From Xanthostigma xanthostigma (lineage: Eukaryota; Arthropoda; Insecta; Raphidioptera; Raphidiidae): 64,000 bases of DNA. The notes under the pieces were generated by a model. The model worked only from the letters and a program-made list of their open reading frames with translations, had not been told where the DNA came from and did no database searches. A program made the position numbers and the translations under genes. Positions 62,256 through 64,000 of the stretch are shown piece after piece (the first letter of the stretch is position 1; each line of letters begins with the position of its first letter). The stretch spans positions 3,844,001 through 3,908,000 of the forward strand of contig OY754472.1 of the NCBI GenBank assembly GCA_963575645.1. Direction: 5' to 3'.

Positions 62256-62746
62256 AGTATGTCAACAACAATTTCCTTAAACGCGGAATTTAGAATTGTT
62301 TGAGAACAAAATTATTCATCATAAATAATAGCCGACGGAGATTACGAAGTCATGCTTAGAAAAGACATTGGAAGAAGGAAGTTGTGCCGGCGTATCGGAA
62401 CTAACACTGAACGAGAACGGTGGGGCGGGGAATGCGGGGGAGGGGGCGGATAAGCGAGTGAGAGATGAATACGTAAAACTCTGTGTGTCAAAAGAATGAC
62501 ATACGACGCCATGGGAAAAAGGAAAATGGAAAAATGGAACTTCACACCGCGCTGTATATAGTAGACTCGGTATCATTTTTCTTCAACTGGAAAAATGTAT
62601 TGGCTTGCTACATCAACGTAAATCGCTTACCTAAGTGTTACTTCATCAGCGTAACGTCGTTGCGATTTTTCCAACGTTATAATATTTCACTGTTTACAAC
62701 AACTGTAGCTTTAAAATTGCAGCTTTGTTGTTTAACAAATAATTTC
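62256..62746. other. Intronic stretch with a G-rich block
   Basis: 62415-62450 is G-rich (GGGGCGGGG and GGGGGAGGGGG). Its complement gives Pro/Ser-rich frames on the minus strand (62319-62576, 62342-62545), which are low-complexity artefacts. Confidence 0.45.
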
Positions 62747-63003
62747 AAAAACTAAAACCCGACTACTGAAAAGTATGAAACAAGAAAATATTATCATCTG
62801 ACGATAGCCGTGGTCATATGCCACCTACCCTAACAAAACTTTATACATTTTAGCAGTAGTAACTAGTAAGCGATCATAAAGTCTAGAGCAAAGTGCATCA
62901 CGCTATACATATCATATATATGAGATGGCATACGACCACGGCTATCCTCAGATGAGAATATTTTCTTGTTTCATACTTTTCAGTAGTCCGGTTTTAGTTT
63001 TTA
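62747..63003. repeat. 257-bp inverted-repeat element
   Basis: The arms 62747-62822 and 62926-63003 pair. They share 'CTACTGAAAAGTATGAAACA', 'AGAAAATATT' and 'GATAGCCGTGGTC' or its inverse. The spacer is about 100 nt. The ends are AAAACTAAAACCCG and CCGGTTTTAGTTTTT. Confidence 0.75.
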
Positions 63004-63700
63004 AACTTATTTTTTATTTAAATTATTTTTTTTTGTTAGGTACTTACTTTTTATTTGTTTTCAATTTGCTCCCCTCTGGAGCCAAAATTCAAAAATGAAT
63101 GCAGCCTATGTTATCCGGGCCATAATAAAGAATCTATTGACACATTATTTATAAAAATCGGATGAATGGTTTAGGCGCTACGGTGGAACATCTGTAAATA
63201 CAAACATTCATACGTAGACTGCTAAACTCATAACCCTTCCTTTTGGCTGCGCCGTAGTCGGGTAAAAAGCGCTGGTAGGGATGTACGAGGTATACAGTCG
63301 TAGACGAAAGTATGTCCATTACGGTGTAATCACTAATTATTGTAAAACCCCACCGCCGCGTCTGTCTGAACGCGATAAACTCAAAAACTATTTTTTAAAA
63401 ATTTTTTTGAAATATTTACCATCCCTTTTGAACATCCAAAAAATCAACCCCACTTTCAGCTTTCATCGAAAACGCTGCCTTTTCCTTTGAGATATAACAA
63501 AATAATGTATGGTGGAATTGTTCCTCTTTTAAATAGGTCTACATAGAAGTTCGCGATGCCATATGTCTATCTTAAGGATAGCTTACTATACCCATTTTAA
63601 TGTTAAGTACTTTTCGTGGATATACACATAAATAAGTATCCCCAACTGCAAAGTAGTAACAGGGTAAAAAAAAGAAAAAAAAAATTCTGGTCTGCACAGC
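63004..63700. other. Intronic stretch with LINE-tail debris
   Basis: 63100-63140 is a LINE end ('GGCCATAATAAAGAATCTAT'). 63130-63250 carries 'AAATCGGATGAATGGTTTAG', in the style of a LINE tail. The frame 63281-63490 has no domain. Confidence 0.45.
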
Positions 63701-63710
63701 TACAATATGA

Positions 63711-63830
63711 GTCCTGCCCTAGCACTGGCATCGCCAAGTTGGGCAGGAAACACTTAACCATATAAAGCTACTGTGAACAATTTGTATTTGTATTAATTGT
63801 GTTTAATTAGGTAAATTAAATAAATAAATC
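63711..63830 (+). repeat. LINE 3' tail with TCCTGCCC hairpin, second copy
   Basis: 'TCCTGCCCTAGCACTGGCAT' and 'CAAGTTGGGCAGGAAA' match 50270. It ends in AAATA units. Confidence 0.65.
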
Positions 63831-64000
63831 AATTTTGCAATTTTGGATACATCTTGTATAAATTCAAACTTGGCTTTTCGTGTTGGCGAGCAATTAACAC
63901 GGCTACGTTGTAATGTGTGTTTTTCTCGTGTTTTTTTCTGCGTTTCGTGTTGTTTCAAGGCATTAACGTTTATTATTGTCGCATTAATAAATTAGTCGTT

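Noticed and set aside
62319..62576. Pro/Ser-rich minus-strand frames
   Set aside because: Complement of a G-rich low-complexity block.

Overview
The window looks like insect nuclear DNA, most likely from a moth or butterfly. It is AT-rich, its coding exons are split by introns with GT..AG borders, and the rest is filled with dispersed repeats of the kind common in Lepidoptera: short elements ending in 'CCCGGGTGAAACC'-type blocks, RTE-like LINE tails, small hAT, Tc1/mariner and pogo derivatives, and long foldback hairpins. The order-level assignment is inference; no rRNA, intact tRNA or mitochondrial gene is present to test it.

Three host genes are supported, all on the + strand and within about 6 kb. 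(1) 17379-17624 is a complete single-exon gene for a secreted Kazal-type serine protease inhibitor of 81 residues, with a TATA box upstream and ATTAAA signals followed by a GT-rich stretch downstream. (2) 17988-18689 is a complete single-exon gene for a 233-residue Nudix hydrolase of the NUDT8 (CoA diphosphatase) type. (3) 21031-21186 and 23152-23275 are the first two coding exons of atypical protein kinase C (aPKC). They encode the PB1 domain, with a phase-0 intron between them and a phase-1 donor at the end. No later aPKC exon (pseudosubstrate, C1, kinase) was found, so 23276-64000 is read as one very large intron, at least 40.7 kb, or as an intron plus sequence not recognised.

Region by region: 1-17.3 kb is intergenic repeat mosaic, with the carboxy end of a LINE ORF2, hAT-like elements and repeat families A, B, C, E and J. 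17.3-18.7 kb is the compact gene pair. 18.9-20.5 kb is one J element and AT-rich spacer. 20.5-23.3 kb is the 5' end of aPKC, with dead LINE RNase H and reverse transcriptase pieces and a pogo-like element in intron 1. 23.3-64 kb is repeat mosaic: an 887-bp foldback, a 189-bp tandem array, three hairpin elements with a tRNA-like head (family E), two internally deleted Tc1/mariner-type elements, nested insertions (family L in K, and a pogo-like element in a ~50-bp tandem array), a 140-bp tandem array, and many partial copies of families D, J and K.

Repeat family letters are labels made for this window only. Families were defined by matching copies within the window by eye; no database search was possible, so superfamily names rest on terminal repeats, target-site duplications and recognisable protein motifs. 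The most unusual structural signal is family E: near-perfect arms of 110-150 nt next to a tRNA-Leu/Ser-like block, with the small loop inverted in one of the three copies.
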